Source: Planctomycetales bacterium (GTDB lineage Bacteria; Planctomycetota; Planctomycetia; Isosphaerales; Isosphaeraceae). From it: a stretch of 16,468 nt of DNA. Below the pieces are notes generated by a model that saw only the letters and a program-made list of their open reading frames with translations, did not search any database and was not told the DNA's origin. Position 1 is the stretch's first letter; the number at the start of each line of letters is the position of its first letter. The position numbers were made by a program, and so were the translations under genes. Of this stretch, positions 7,320 through 13,967 are shown one piece after another. Location: NCBI GenBank assembly GCA_027435495.1, contig DAHZZC010000836.1, positions 1-16,468 of the forward strand, written 5' to 3'.

Positions 7320-7796
7320 TCAGTCGATCCGATCGGCCTGTACGGCGATCACGTCGCGGACATCGTCTCGGTCCTTCGACCGATTCCCGAGGAAGGCCCA
7401 GCGAATCTTGGTGACAATCACGTCCTCGACCGAGGGGATCCAGATCGGCCGGCCCATCAGGCTCACCTGGCGCCGACGTCGGAAGCTCTCCTGGTTGTAC
7501 GGGTCGAAGTCCAGGATGAAGAACTCGATCCGGAACGGGCTGCTGACCACTTCGGCCACATATCGGCGTGTCATCGTGACCGTTTCAAAGCTCATTTGCG
7601 GATCGATTCGGATCGACGGCGCGAGCCGTTTCCCCAGTTCGACAATCGACGTGTCGCCCAACTCAACCACGAAGTCGGCATCCTGCGTCGCCCGCGCGAC
7701 CCCATAGGCATTGCTGGAATAAGAGCCGACCAGCATGTAGGAAAGGCCGCAGGTTTCGAGAGCGTCGATGGCGAAGAGGGTCGCTTCATTGTTCAT
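7320..7796 (-). CDS. nucleotidyltransferase (MNT/AbiEii-like), truncated by in-frame TGA
   Basis: 158 residues as encoded. GSYSSNAYGVARATQDADFV holds the GS(x)n and DxD-like signature of the small nucleotidyltransferase fold (Gly-Ser about residue 23-24, Asp-x-Asp region about 39-41). This is followed by the strand IEFFILDFDPYNQESF and the helix SVEDVIVTKIRW. These proteins transfer nucleotides and several act in toxin-antitoxin or abortive-infection systems; the true substrate here is unknown. The ATG at 7796 overlaps the stop of the 77-aa gene (ATGA), showing translational coupling. The frame continues past the TGA for 26 codons that look coding, so the native protein was probably about 185 residues. 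Loss of the final helix may or may not abolish function. Confidence 0.75.
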   Translation of the reverse strand: MNNEATLFAIDALETCGLSYMLVGSYSSNAYGVARATQDADFVVELGDTSIVELGKRLAPSIRIDPQMSFETVTMTRRYVAEVVSSPFRIEFFILDFDPYNQESFRRRRQVSLMGRPIWIPSVEDVIVTKIRWAFLGNRSKDRDDVRDVIAVQADRID

Positions 7797-8026
7797 CGCG
7801 CCGGATACTCCAACCGCCGAACCAGGGCCAGCCGCCGCCTCAATAGATCCTGAATCGTCGCCTCGTCGGCTCCTGGGTTCTCGTCGCGGAGCCCGTCGGC
7901 CATCCGCTGGCAGACCTCCTCGAACAGGTCCCCGCCAGCCCGGAGCTTAAGTTCGATCGGCGTCCGACGCGCACAAAGCACCCGCTCCCGATAGATCGCG
8001 TCGACCAGTTCCTGAGTCGGTCCCAT
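7793..8026 (-). CDS. hypothetical small protein coupled to a nucleotidyltransferase
   Basis: 77 residues, mostly helical and charged: MGPTQELVDAIYRERVLCAR, then RTPIELKLRAGGDLFEEVCQ, and an end rich in Leu/Arg (IQDLLRRRLALVRRLE). The ATG at 8026 is preceded by a purine-rich GGGGAGGGGGAAG ribosome site. I do not recognise a named family. Similar short proteins carrying the RTPIE...LxAGxxLFxxxC pattern are, from memory, found just before small nucleotidyltransferases in planctomycetes and cyanobacteria. The 4-base ATGA overlap with the next gene supports a two-protein module, possibly toxin-antitoxin-like. No catalytic motif, signal peptide or membrane segment is visible. Confidence 0.7.
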   Translation of the reverse strand: MGPTQELVDAIYRERVLCARRTPIELKLRAGGDLFEEVCQRMADGLRDENPGADEATIQDLLRRRLALVRRLEYPAR

Positions 8027-8089
8027 CGTCTTCCCCCTCCCCGCGTGTCGTTACCTCCTCAATCATCCTGCACCCGATCGATGCCACGG

Positions 8090-9205
8090 TCAATCTCGGA
8101 CGCCCCTGGCCCGAGCCAGCTCCTCATACAGCGAGGCGAACCGCTCGACCATGACCGAGGCCCGGAAATCGGCCTCAACCCGGGCGCGTCCCGCCTCGCC
8201 GAGCCGGCGCGCCTGCTCAGGGTCGCGAACGAGGTCGCGGATCGCGCGCGCCAGCTTCACCTGATCGCCGATCGGGACCAGGATTCCGGTCTCACCGTCG
8301 ACCACCACCTCGGTCGTCCCGGGCGCCGAGGTCGCCACCACTGGCTTTCGCGATCGCATCGCTTCAAGGACCACGTTCGGCAACCCCTCATAAACGCTCG
8401 GCAAGACAACCATGTCGGCCGCAGCGAGCAGTCGAGGGATATCCTCGCGATGCCCAACGAACCGGACGTGTTCGTCAAGCCGGTACGCGGAGGCCGTCTG
8501 CCGGAGCCGGTCGCGCAACGGGCCGTCGCCCGCGATCACTGTTCGGACGTCGGGCTGGACATGCTGCACCAGGTCGAGCGCCTTCAGCAACACATCCACA
8601 CCCTTTTGCTCGGCAAGCCGCCCCGCGAAGAGGACCATCGGGGCGCCGGCCGGGAAGCCCAGTTCGGCGCGGACGGCATCGCGGTCGACCTCGGGCGGTT
8701 CCTCGTCGCCGATCCCCGAGTAGATCATTGTCAGCCGGTCGTTGGGGACACCGAGGCCCCGATAGAAGTCGACGACCGCGTTCGAATTGCCAACCAGCCG
8801 GTCGCACCAGGTCGCGAGCTTTCGGTCGACCCACCGCTCGGATCGGCCCTTCCAGAGGTCCACGGCCATCTCGGAGACGACCACCACCGGGACGCCCGCC
8901 CGCCGGGCGGCCACCCGGCCGTACGCGCCCGCCGCGAAGATCCAGGTCTGCACCACGTCGAACCGCCGCGACTTCAGGAACCGAGAGAGCCGGGCCAGCG
9001 CGAACGGGTCGACCTTCCATGTCTTGCCGATCACCGTCAGCGGGATACCGGCCTCGCGCAGGTCCGACTCCAGCGGGCCGGATCGCGTGAGCGCCGCCGC
9101 CTCGACCTCGAATCGGTCGCGCGGCAGGCCCTTCGCCAGCATCACCATCTGCTTCTCGGCCCCCGATCGGTCGAGCGTCGGGATCAATTGCAGGACTTTT
9201 AACAT
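8090..9205 (-). CDS. glycosyltransferase family 4 (group 1)
   Basis: 371 residues, normal for GT4. The start at 9205 gives MLKVLQLIPTLDRSGAEKQM, the family's N-terminal beta strand and the GGAE-like loop. The C-terminal Rossmann domain carries FAGRLAEQKGVDVLL (193-207), VIAGDGPL (223-230), and the EX7E nucleotide-sugar motif EGLPNVVLE (Glu 273, Glu 281), followed by KPVVATSAPGTTEVV. It transfers a sugar from a nucleotide donor to a lipid or glycan acceptor, probably for exopolysaccharide or surface glycan. Donor and acceptor cannot be read. Its first 7 bases overlap the end of the upstream glycosyltransferase, so the two are translated together. Confidence 0.92.
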   Translation of the reverse strand: MLKVLQLIPTLDRSGAEKQMVMLAKGLPRDRFEVEAAALTRSGPLESDLREAGIPLTVIGKTWKVDPFALARLSRFLKSRRFDVVQTWIFAAGAYGRVAARRAGVPVVVVSEMAVDLWKGRSERWVDRKLATWCDRLVGNSNAVVDFYRGLGVPNDRLTMIYSGIGDEEPPEVDRDAVRAELGFPAGAPMVLFAGRLAEQKGVDVLLKALDLVQHVQPDVRTVIAGDGPLRDRLRQTASAYRLDEHVRFVGHREDIPRLLAAADMVVLPSVYEGLPNVVLEAMRSRKPVVATSAPGTTEVVVDGETGILVPIGDQVKLARAIRDLVRDPEQARRLGEAGRARVEADFRASVMVERFASLYEELARARGVRD

Positions 9206-10404
9206 CTTGATTCGCCGTTCGTCGTCTGTTGCCCGATGTTCTGCGGCCTCGCAAGCCGCTCGAAGAGCCGGAGGTGATCCCGGGCCACGCGTCGGATCGA
9301 GAACTCCTGCTCGACGCGGCTCCTTGCCGCGCGGCCCATGTGGAAGGCCCGGTCGAAGTTCGACCACTGTTCGAGGATCACCCGCGCGAGCGCCCCGGGG
9401 TCGTCCGGTGGGGCGAGGCGGCCGTGCTTGAAGTCGGCGACGATCCGGCGATTTCCCGGGATCGACGAGGCGACCAGCGGAATCCCCATCGCCATCGCCT
9501 CCAGTAATGCGATGCTCATTCCTTCCTCACGCGAAGGAAGCACGAAGAGATCCGCCTCGCGGAGTGCGGCCGATGGATCGGCCAGGACACCGGCGAACTC
9601 CACCGCCTGGCCCCGTCCGATCGAGAGATTCCGGTCGTGCGCTCGCCGCTCCAGGGTGGGCCGCTCGGGGCCCTCGCCGATCAGGATCAGGCTGGCCGAG
9701 GGATGAGCCGTGCGCACCGTCGGCCAGGCGTCGATCAGCGTGTCGAGCCCCTTCTCGGGCGCCAGGCGACCGACGTACGCCGCCCTCGGCGACAATCGCC
9801 AGTCGGGGCGACGCTGCCACGATTCCAGGGGAACCGGAACGCCGTTCGGAATCGAGACGATCGACGGACGCAGACCCAGGCCATCAGGCCAGACGCCGGC
9901 CAGCTCGGCCTCGATCGCCTTCGAAATCGCGACGATCGCCGTGGCCTCGCGACACCGGCGCCGGATTTGGAGGCCGAAGGTTCCCCACGATTGCCAGGCG
10001 AGATCACCAGTCGCGCCGGCGCCCTCGGGGCGGAGAACGACCGGAAACCCCAGCCGGCGCCCCGCACCGACCGCGACATAAGCGTCGTGCTTCAGCATCG
10101 ATACATAAGCCAGGTCGATCGGGTTGCGGTCGAACCACCGCGCGAGGTTCCGCATGTAGAGATAGGTCCCCACGAACCGGAGCCGCGAGGTGGACAGCCG
10201 ATTGATCGTCAGCCGGCCCTGGCCGCGATCGATCGCGACTTCCTCGCGGGTCGGGAGGTCGAGCCCCGGTGCCTGCGAGGTCAGAACGGTGACCTCGGCT
10301 CCCTCGACCGCAAGCGCGCCGGCCAGGTAGCTAAGCACCTTCTCGGCGCCGCCGATGAGCGGAGGATAGCGGCGGGTCAACAGAGCGAGTCGAAGGGGTC
10401 GCAT
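9199..10404 (-). CDS. glycosyltransferase family 4 (group 1)
   Basis: 401 residues starting MRPLRLALLTRRYPPLIGGA. The PPxxGGAEK loop (14-22) is a hallmark of GT4 enzymes. The C-terminal domain shows AAYVGRLAPEKGLDTLIDAW (208-227), LIGEGPERP, and the EX7E motif EGMSIALLE (Glu 294 to Glu 302), then GIPLVASSIPGNRRIV. Like its downstream partner it should use a nucleotide-sugar donor at the cytoplasmic face of the membrane. The two share the fold but differ in sequence, so they likely add successive sugars rather than being a recent duplicate. Only 9 bases separate its ATG from the hpt stop, so it belongs to the hpt transcript. Confidence 0.92.
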   Translation of the reverse strand: MRPLRLALLTRRYPPLIGGAEKVLSYLAGALAVEGAEVTVLTSQAPGLDLPTREEVAIDRGQGRLTINRLSTSRLRFVGTYLYMRNLARWFDRNPIDLAYVSMLKHDAYVAVGAGRRLGFPVVLRPEGAGATGDLAWQSWGTFGLQIRRRCREATAIVAISKAIEAELAGVWPDGLGLRPSIVSIPNGVPVPLESWQRRPDWRLSPRAAYVGRLAPEKGLDTLIDAWPTVRTAHPSASLILIGEGPERPTLERRAHDRNLSIGRGQAVEFAGVLADPSAALREADLFVLPSREEGMSIALLEAMAMGIPLVASSIPGNRRIVADFKHGRLAPPDDPGALARVILEQWSNFDRAFHMGRAARSRVEQEFSIRRVARDHLRLFERLARPQNIGQQTTNGESRC

Positions 10405-10413
10405 CCCGGCCGC

Positions 10414-10929
10414 CTATTGGCTCAAAATGCCGACGTACGGCAGGTGCCGATAATCGTCGTCGTAATCGAGACCGTAGCCGACGACGAAGGCATCGGGGAT
10501 GACGAATCCGCAATAATCGGGCTCGATCGGGACGACCTGCCGGCCGACCTTCCGGAGCAGGACGGCCGTCCGAACGCTCCGGGCGCCCCGGTCGTGGATG
10601 TGCCGCACCAGCGCGGCGAGCGTCTGGCCGGTGTCGAGGATGTCGTCGAGCAGCAAAACATCCCGGCCGGTCACATCGGGCGCGAACGCCTCATTGATCA
10701 CGAGCGTGGTGGCGGAGGTTGTGGCACCCCGGTAACTGCTGGCCTGCACCAGCGCGATCCGGAGCGGAATTCGGATCTGCCGGATCAGGTCGGCCAGAGC
10801 GATCAGGCTGCCAGTGAGGACGGCGACGATCGTCAGCGGACGATCACGATAATCGTCCTCGATCTGGCGGCCGAGCGCCGCCATCCGGTCGCGGATCTCC
10901 GACTCGCTCAGCAGGGGTTCGACGGGCAA
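10414..10929 (-). CDS. hpt: hypoxanthine phosphoribosyltransferase
   Basis: 171 residues, typical for bacterial Hpt. It makes IMP (and often GMP) from hypoxanthine or guanine and PRPP in purine salvage. The PRPP-binding loop VLLLDDILDTGQTL (91-104) is clear, with the flexible SSYRG loop (64-68), VLTGSLI near 38-43 and the late IEPDYCGFVIPDAFVVGYGL base-binding region. The reading frame begins at a TTG (10929) with GGAGG about 11 bases upstream; no ATG or GTG is suitably placed, so TTG is accepted with some doubt. It heads a minus-strand operon with two glycosyltransferases. In many bacteria hpt sits with tilS and ftsH instead, so this context is unusual. Confidence 0.93.
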   Translation of the reverse strand: MPVEPLLSESEIRDRMAALGRQIEDDYRDRPLTIVAVLTGSLIALADLIRQIRIPLRIALVQASSYRGATTSATTLVINEAFAPDVTGRDVLLLDDILDTGQTLAALVRHIHDRGARSVRTAVLLRKVGRQVVPIEPDYCGFVIPDAFVVGYGLDYDDDYRHLPYVGILSQ

Positions 10930-11033
10930 GATGGCCGTTGCCTCCGGAGGTTCGCGCGGGGGAGAATCGGTCCCCGAATTCCGACCGAATCAGTTTACCC
11001 GATACCCCAGACCCCGAGGAAGGAAGGATCGCG

Positions 11034-11513
11034 ATGGACGAAACCCACGAGGCCCTGATCGCGTCGTACCTGGAGAGCCTACGTCTCCTGCGCGCGGCGG
11101 TCGCCGAAATGACGCACGATCAACTCCGCGCTCGCCCCGTTCCGGGCAGGTGGAGCACGCTCGAGGTCGTCGGCCACCTGGTCGACACCGACCAGACTCT
11201 CTGCCACAGGATGAAACGAACCATCGCCGAGGAAAAGCCGCTTTTGATCGGCTTCGACGCCGATCGGTTCGCCGCCGCGCTTCCGTATCACGACGCCGAT
11301 ATCGAGGAAGAACTGAACCTGATGGAAGCCATGCGACGGGAGATGGCGAGGGTGCTGCGTTCGCTCCCCGAATCGGCCTGGTCGCGTCCCGCCGTCCACA
11401 GCCAGCGCGGGTTGCTCACCCTCGAGCAGATCGTCCGACTCGCGAGCGATCACGTCCCGCACCACCTGGCGTTCATCCAGGAGAAGCGAAAAGCCCTCGG
11501 ATTATCGTCATAA
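11034..11513 (+). CDS. DinB-like metal-dependent protein
   Basis: 159 residues in the four-helix DinB/YfiT-like fold. The ATG at 11034 follows an AGGAAGG ribosome site. The likely metal triad is His 48 (VVGHLVDTD) plus His 140 and His 144 (DHVPHHLAF, the HxxxH pair). RPVPGRWSTLEVVGHLVD is the usual block between helix 1 and 2 (a PGxWS motif). Family members include thiol-dependent transferases such as bacillithiol or mycothiol S-transferases and maleylpyruvate isomerases; many remain without function. No partner gene suggests a substrate. It is divergent from hpt (104 bases) and convergent with the PEP-CTERM gene, with the repeat pair starting 8 bases after its stop. Confidence 0.85.
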   Translation: MDETHEALIASYLESLRLLRAAVAEMTHDQLRARPVPGRWSTLEVVGHLVDTDQTLCHRMKRTIAEEKPLLIGFDADRFAAALPYHDADIEEELNLMEAMRREMARVLRSLPESAWSRPAVHSQRGLLTLEQIVRLASDHVPHHLAFIQEKRKALGLSS

Positions 11514-11520
11514 TCCCAAT

Positions 11521-11591
11521 GGGGAGACGCCCGGACGCAACCCCGAAAGGTCAGCGCCCGGGCGCCGAGAGCCGAGATTCCTCGTGGATCA
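11521..11591. repeat. 71-bp direct repeat, copy 1
   Basis: Matches 11635-11705 at 67 of 71 positions by direct comparison (offset 114). It contains the 12-bp palindrome GCGCCCGGGCGC (11554-11565). It can also fold GCCCGGACGC (11529-11538) against GCGCCCGGGC (11554-11563) with one mismatch and a 15-base loop. It begins 8 bases after the DinB stop, so it could serve as a terminator for that gene. Confidence 0.9.
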
Positions 11592-11634
11592 TGGAGAAGC
11601 GGAGAACCCCAAGCCGCCCGGCAAGACAGAGCCG

Positions 11635-11705
11635 GGGGAGACACCCGGACGCCGCCCCGAAAGGTCAGCGCCCGGGCGCCGAGAGCCGAGATTCCTTGTG
11701 GATCA
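11635..11705. repeat. 71-bp direct repeat, copy 2
   Basis: Second copy, differing from copy 1 at four positions. Its last three bases are the TGA stop (minus strand) of the PEP-CTERM gene, so the repeat abuts that gene exactly. The hairpin is kept except for its outermost base pair. A 43-base unrelated spacer separates the two copies. Confidence 0.9.
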
Positions 11706-12284
11706 GTGAGCCGCCCGAGCCCGACGCCGACGTCGGGCCGCTGTCGCAATCGCCGGGACGAGAGCCGTCGCCGCCAGGATGAACGACGACGGTTCCGGAA
11801 CAGAGAGCGCGAACACGCCACTAATATTCGTCCTGGATCCGTTGGCGATCAGGGAAAAATCGGCGCTGTTCCCGGTTGGCGTATAAAAGTTCACATAAAG
11901 ACTATTTGGACCAGAGAAAAGCAAGCCATTATCATTGAGCAATTTCGATCCGTTTGCCAGAACGATCTGATTATCAAAAGTGATCCCAGACGTGGGGTCG
12001 GTGTACGAACTCGGCGCATTCGGATTTGTCACGAGGGTAAGCGACTCCGATGTACTACCAATCGCGGTCCCGCTGATCGTGACGTTGGTGGCGCCCGTGA
12101 CCGTATACTGATCGGTGCTACCAGAATTGAGCATGAGTTCCAGCGTCCCGCCCGCCTGGACCGTGGGAGTGACGCCCGTTCCCGAGTTAAACGAGAAGGT
12201 GTAATCGACAGTTCCGGCGAACGACTCGCCGGCAAGGGTGACGGCCGCGATGGCCGCCAGGGTCAGGACCGAGAGTCTTCGCAT
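11703..12284 (-). CDS. PEP-CTERM sorting domain protein
   Basis: 193 residues from the ATG at 12284, which has GGAG about 10 bases upstream. The N-terminus MRRLSVLTLAAIAAVTLAGE is a Sec signal peptide with a likely cut after SFA (residue 23). The middle is Ser/Thr/Asn-rich beta-type sequence with many possible O- or N-sites and no Cys. The C-terminus has VPEPSS (162-167), a hydrophobic segment FILAATALVPAIATA, and an Arg cluster: the tripartite PEP-CTERM signal processed by an exosortase. The mature protein should be exported and sorted to the envelope or exopolymer. No exosortase gene is in the window. GC content is visibly lower than in neighbours (for example 11880-11960). The molecular function of the mature domain is unknown. 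Confidence 0.88.
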   Translation of the reverse strand: MRRLSVLTLAAIAAVTLAGESFAGTVDYTFSFNSGTGVTPTVQAGGTLELMLNSGSTDQYTVTGATNVTISGTAIGSTSESLTLVTNPNAPSSYTDPTSGITFDNQIVLANGSKLLNDNGLLFSGPNSLYVNFYTPTGNSADFSLIANGSRTNISGVFALSVPEPSSFILAATALVPAIATAARRRRRARAAH

Positions 12285-12384
12285 GGTGCGCTGCTCCGCA
12301 TCGACGGGTCCCCTCGACACCGATGGGGTTCCAGTCTTCTTCGAGGTGGTTCACAAAAGGCTCATTTTGCCTTTCACCTCGTGC

Positions 12385-12413
12385 AGGATACGACCGTGCG
12401 AAAATGCTATCAA
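12385..12413 (-). promoter_or_regulatory. sigma-70-like promoter of the PEP-CTERM gene
   Basis: Minus strand: TTGATA (12413-12408, five of six), a 17-base spacer, then TATCCT (12390-12385, four of six). Predicted start is near 12378, giving a leader of about 94 bases. It lies between the metalloprotease terminator and the PEP-CTERM ATG, as expected for an independent gene. Confidence 0.5.
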
Positions 12414-12454
12414 GACGGCGTGGCTTAATTTCAACGTGACGTGGTTTTTCGGCA

Positions 12455-12486
12455 GACGCGGACCGGCGATGTTGCCGGCCCGCGTC
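12455..12486 (-). terminator. hairpin terminator after the metalloprotease gene
   Basis: A 13-base-pair stem (12455-12467 with 12474-12486) around a six-base loop, nine bases past the metalloprotease stop. In minus-strand RNA the single non-Watson-Crick pair is G-U; in plus-strand RNA it would be an A-C mismatch, which favours a minus-strand role. No U-tract follows on the minus strand, so termination may be of the U-less kind. Confidence 0.55.
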
Positions 12487-12494
12487 AAGGATGT

Positions 12495-13820
12495 TCAGTT
12501 TTGATCGGGCGATGTTGCCCCGCGGCGACGCGACGGCAAGACGACCGGTGAACGGTCGGGCCTCGGGGCCGATGGGATCGGGTCGAGCGCGTGCTCGGCA
12601 CGGGTCCGAAGGTCGGTCAGGTGAGCCCGGACCGTCGGGCTGAGATCCTCCAGCGTAAGGCTGCCGCCAGGAAGCTCCTTCTGCACCCTCTGAAGCGAGT
12701 GACGCGCCAGGGCGGGCAGGTCGCTGTCGTCGGCGGGATTCTCCAGGAAGCTGGCGAGCAGGTCGACGTAGGCCCGCTGGAGGTTCCGGCGGTAGAGGTC
12801 GACCTCGATTGGCTTACCCGGCTGGAGCCTCAGATCGGAGAACATTCCTTCAAACAGGTCGCCGAAGAGGTCGGCCGGTTTATAGGCGTCCTTCGATCGC
12901 GCCTCGAATTCGCTCATCCGGTCGATCCGAGTCTTGTTGACCAGTGCCCGGAGGATCACCTGTTGCGAGGCGAGGATTCGCCCGGCTGTTCCGTGCGATT
13001 CGAGGCGGTCGAGGATCTCGGGAGCCACCAGCGAGGGGGGCATCCGCAGGCCATTCTCGATCAGGAACTTGACGGCTTTCTTCTGCTGTTCGGCCTGGAT
13101 CGGGTCGAAGATCTTCTTCCCCTCGGGATACCAGAGGTTCGCCCGGACGAAGCCGCCGACCAGGTTGACGACGTGCCCAAGCTCCCGGCGCCGCTGGCCG
13201 AGGAGTTGCTCATACATCTCGCCGAGCAGTTCGTAGTTCTCGTTCGGTTTCGCGGTCGCCTTGACGAGGAAGCCGGCGACGCGGTCAATGTTCTTCAGTC
13301 CGAATTCGGTTGCCTGGATCGGGTCGGAGCCGAGGTCCTCGGTTTGTTGCGAGGGATCCTCGGCCGGGTCGGGATCGCCGAACCGGAGTTTTCGGTCCTC
13401 AAGCTGCCGAGCGGTGATCTTCGCCAGTTCCTTTTTCTCCTGGTCGTACGTTTTCGCGTCGGGGAACTCGCGATAGCCCCACTCAACGGCGAAGTCGTCG
13501 TACGGGCCGATGATCGGGATCAGGCGGGCACCGTCGCCAGGCTGGGCGACATAGTTGAACCGGCCGTAGTCCATGATCGACGCCTCGACGCCGAACTTTT
13601 TGGTGAATTCCTTGTTGCGAAGCTGTTCGACGGTGTAGCTCGAGCTGGCCTTCATGTTGTGCCGAAAGCCGAGCGAATGGCCGACCTCGTGCGAGGTCAC
13701 GTACTGCAAAAGCTCACCAATCAACTCATCGGAGAGCGGAAGCGACTGGGCCTTCGGGTCGTTGGGCGAGGCCTGGACGAAGTACCAGTCGCGCACGAGC
13801 TTGAGGATGTTGTGATACAT
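12495..13820 (-). CDS. zinc metalloprotease, C-terminal catalytic part (after in-frame stop)
   Basis: 441 residues from the first available ATG (13820). The frame is the same as that of the N-terminal part and stays open right up to the TAA at 13968, and the 49 codons in between also read as good family sequence (EDARYSSIRWLPSTIENAYG). The zinc site HEVGHSLGFRH (His 44, Glu 45, His 48, His 54 of this piece) is the metzincin-type HEXXHXXGXXH, followed by SIMDYGRFNYVAQPGDG, which supplies the Met-turn. This is the catalytic and DUF4953-like part of the DUF5117/DUF5118 zinc metalloprotease family. Made alone it would lack a signal peptide and stay in the cytoplasm. A GAGG 12 bases before the ATG could allow weak restart. 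Confidence 0.8.
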   Translation of the reverse strand: MYHNILKLVRDWYFVQASPNDPKAQSLPLSDELIGELLQYVTSHEVGHSLGFRHNMKASSSYTVEQLRNKEFTKKFGVEASIMDYGRFNYVAQPGDGARLIPIIGPYDDFAVEWGYREFPDAKTYDQEKKELAKITARQLEDRKLRFGDPDPAEDPSQQTEDLGSDPIQATEFGLKNIDRVAGFLVKATAKPNENYELLGEMYEQLLGQRRRELGHVVNLVGGFVRANLWYPEGKKIFDPIQAEQQKKAVKFLIENGLRMPPSLVAPEILDRLESHGTAGRILASQQVILRALVNKTRIDRMSEFEARSKDAYKPADLFGDLFEGMFSDLRLQPGKPIEVDLYRRNLQRAYVDLLASFLENPADDSDLPALARHSLQRVQKELPGGSLTLEDLSPTVRAHLTDLRTRAEHALDPIPSAPRPDRSPVVLPSRRRGATSPDQN

Positions 13821-13967
13821 CCGGATGTCGGCCTCGAGGATCTCGCCGGTCCGGGGGTCGCTGACGTGGGGACCGTAGGCATTTTCGATGGTGGAGGGGA
13901 GCCATCGGATCGAGGAGTACCGGGCGTCCTCGGCGTCCCAGTCGGGATCTTCCTGGGGCGTGGGGGG

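Noticed and set aside
8090..10404. The two glycosyltransferases as a recent tandem duplication
   Set aside because: They share only the general GT4 motifs; N-terminal regions and lengths differ clearly.
11521..11705. Direct repeats as a CRISPR array
   Set aside because: There are only two 71-bp copies with a 43-base spacer and no cas genes; the unit is too long for a CRISPR repeat and one copy runs into a coding sequence.
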